From: Streptomyces sp. RB17
GTDB taxonomy: Bacteria > Actinomycetota > Actinomycetes > Streptomycetales > Streptomycetaceae
Assembly (NCBI RefSeq): GCF_009604455.1
Contig: NZ_WEGL01000006.1
Coordinates: forward strand, 124,001-188,000
Direction: 5' to 3'
DNA: 64,000 nucleotides
The translations under genes were made by a program, and so were the position numbers. Every line of letters starts with the position of its first letter. The first letter of the stretch is position 1. Positions 63,497 through 64,000 of this stretch are shown here, piece after piece. Under the pieces are notes generated by a model. It was not told where the DNA came from. It was given only the letters and a program-made list of their open reading frames with translations, and made no database searches.

Positions 63497-64000
63497 TCAG
63501 TTGCCGACGCGGCGGCGCAGGTCCTGGAACGCGGTGTAGTTCGCGATGACCTCGATCCGGCCCGGCGGGCACATCTGCACGGCCTGGTCGAGGTCGTCGC
63601 AGACCTGGAAGTGCTGGTTCGCGACCTCCAGACGGACGGCGAGGTCCAGCTTCCGGTCGCCGATCACGAAGATCGGGTGGCCGGTCAGCCGGGTGTAGTC
63701 GACGTCCCACAGCCAGGAGGTGTCGGTGCCGTCGGCCCCGCGGGCGTTCACGGACAGGATCACCGGGGCGGGCGGCGGGTCGATCAGGGAGAACGTCTCC
63801 AGCCAGCCGGCCGGGTTCTTCGCCAGCAGCAGCCGCAGATCGCGGTTCTGGAACTGCACGACGTCATAGCGTCCGGCCACGGCCTGCACCTGGTACATCC
63901 GCTCCAGGGCGACCTGCGGCGGCACCCCGAAGACGGCGGCGACGGCCGCGGAGGAGGCGGCGTTCGCCTTGTTGGCACGGCCCGGAAGCTGCAGATGGAT
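63497..64000 (-). CDS. murT: Lipid II isoglutaminyl synthase, MurT subunit (3' part)
   Basis: The last 168 codons of MurT; the start and ATP-binding core lie beyond the right edge. Residues visible include the Mur-ligase C-terminal domain (VFGVPPQVALERM) and the DUF1727 part (LAKNPAGWLETFSLID, VNARGADGTDTSWLWDVDY, RIEVIANYTAFQDLRRR). MurT activates the D-Glu carboxylate with ATP for amidation by GatD-derived ammonia. Confidence 0.92.
   Translation of the reverse strand: MHLQLPGRANKANAASSAAVAAVFGVPPQVALERMYQVQAVAGRYDVVQFQNRDLRLLLAKNPAGWLETFSLIDPPPAPVILSVNARGADGTDTSWLWDVDYTRLTGHPIFVIGDRKLDLAVRLEVANQHFQVCDDLDQAVQMCPPGRIEVIANYTAFQDLRRRVGN

Noticed and set aside
1..64000. tRNA, rRNA, integrase or transposase genes
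   Set aside because: I looked for cloverleaf-like stretches, DDE and Tyr/Ser recombinase motifs and found none that I can support.

Overview
The window is chromosomal DNA of a Streptomyces or a very close relative. The evidence is the very high GC content with strongly GC-biased third codon positions, almost no TTA codons, frequent GTG and TTG starts, and gene families typical of the genus: a WhiJ/DUF397/anti-sigma triad, ECF41 and SpoIIE-type signalling proteins, MurT/GatD, F420-type enzymes and actinobacterial urease. From memory (not checked), the order pfkA - ddaH/rocD - ure operon - bio genes - purB resembles the SCO1212 to SCO1260 part of the S. coelicolor chromosome. I see no phage, transposase, rRNA, tRNA or CRISPR array.

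Left part (1-14.8 kb): a class I cytochrome P450 cassette (ferredoxin, ferredoxin reductase, P450 cut by the window edge), a membrane protein, an SDR, a DUF885 peptidase-like protein, an Lrp regulator divergent from a methionine-gamma-lyase-like enzyme, an ACT-GNAT protein, a Tat-exported PhoD phosphatase, an alpha/beta hydrolase, and an ECF41 sigma factor divergent from a dinucleotide-binding oxidoreductase.

Middle-left (15-35 kb): GntR and ROK regulators, a two-component system divergent from a two-gene ABC exporter, mug and purB, a stand-alone glutamate-synthase-like FMN protein coupled to a hydrolase, an SGNH hydrolase, two CNNM/CBS membrane proteins, a GNAT, an LLM oxidoreductase and a MacB-like ABC exporter.

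Middle-right (35-51 kb): a small RHH/Fic-Doc-like toxin-antitoxin pair, a methyltransferase, the biotin genes (bioB-bioA-bioD with bioF divergent), the WhiJ-like triad, an NlpC/P60 hydrolase behind a c-di-AMP riboswitch, a ClpP-like protein lacking the catalytic His with a coupled small protein, an orphan Phd/YefM antitoxin, and the urease operon ureABCF-GD behind a GlnR-like box.

Right part (51-64 kb): a secreted tripeptidyl aminopeptidase, an epimerase, a PlsC acyltransferase, a PAS-GAF-PP2C-HATPase phosphatase, an Lrp-ddaH-rocD arginine catabolism block, a CtaG-like membrane protein, a 6-phosphofructokinase, and gatD with the 3' part of murT.

The most unusual features are: three GC-rich tandem-repeat tracts (27.15-27.55 kb, 36.68-37.12 kb and 62.66-62.76 kb, the last two running into the 3' ends of bioD and gatD); the His-less ClpP paralogue; the degenerate Fic/Doc toxin with a direct-repeat operator and leaderless promoter; and several palindromic operators placed exactly on promoters.
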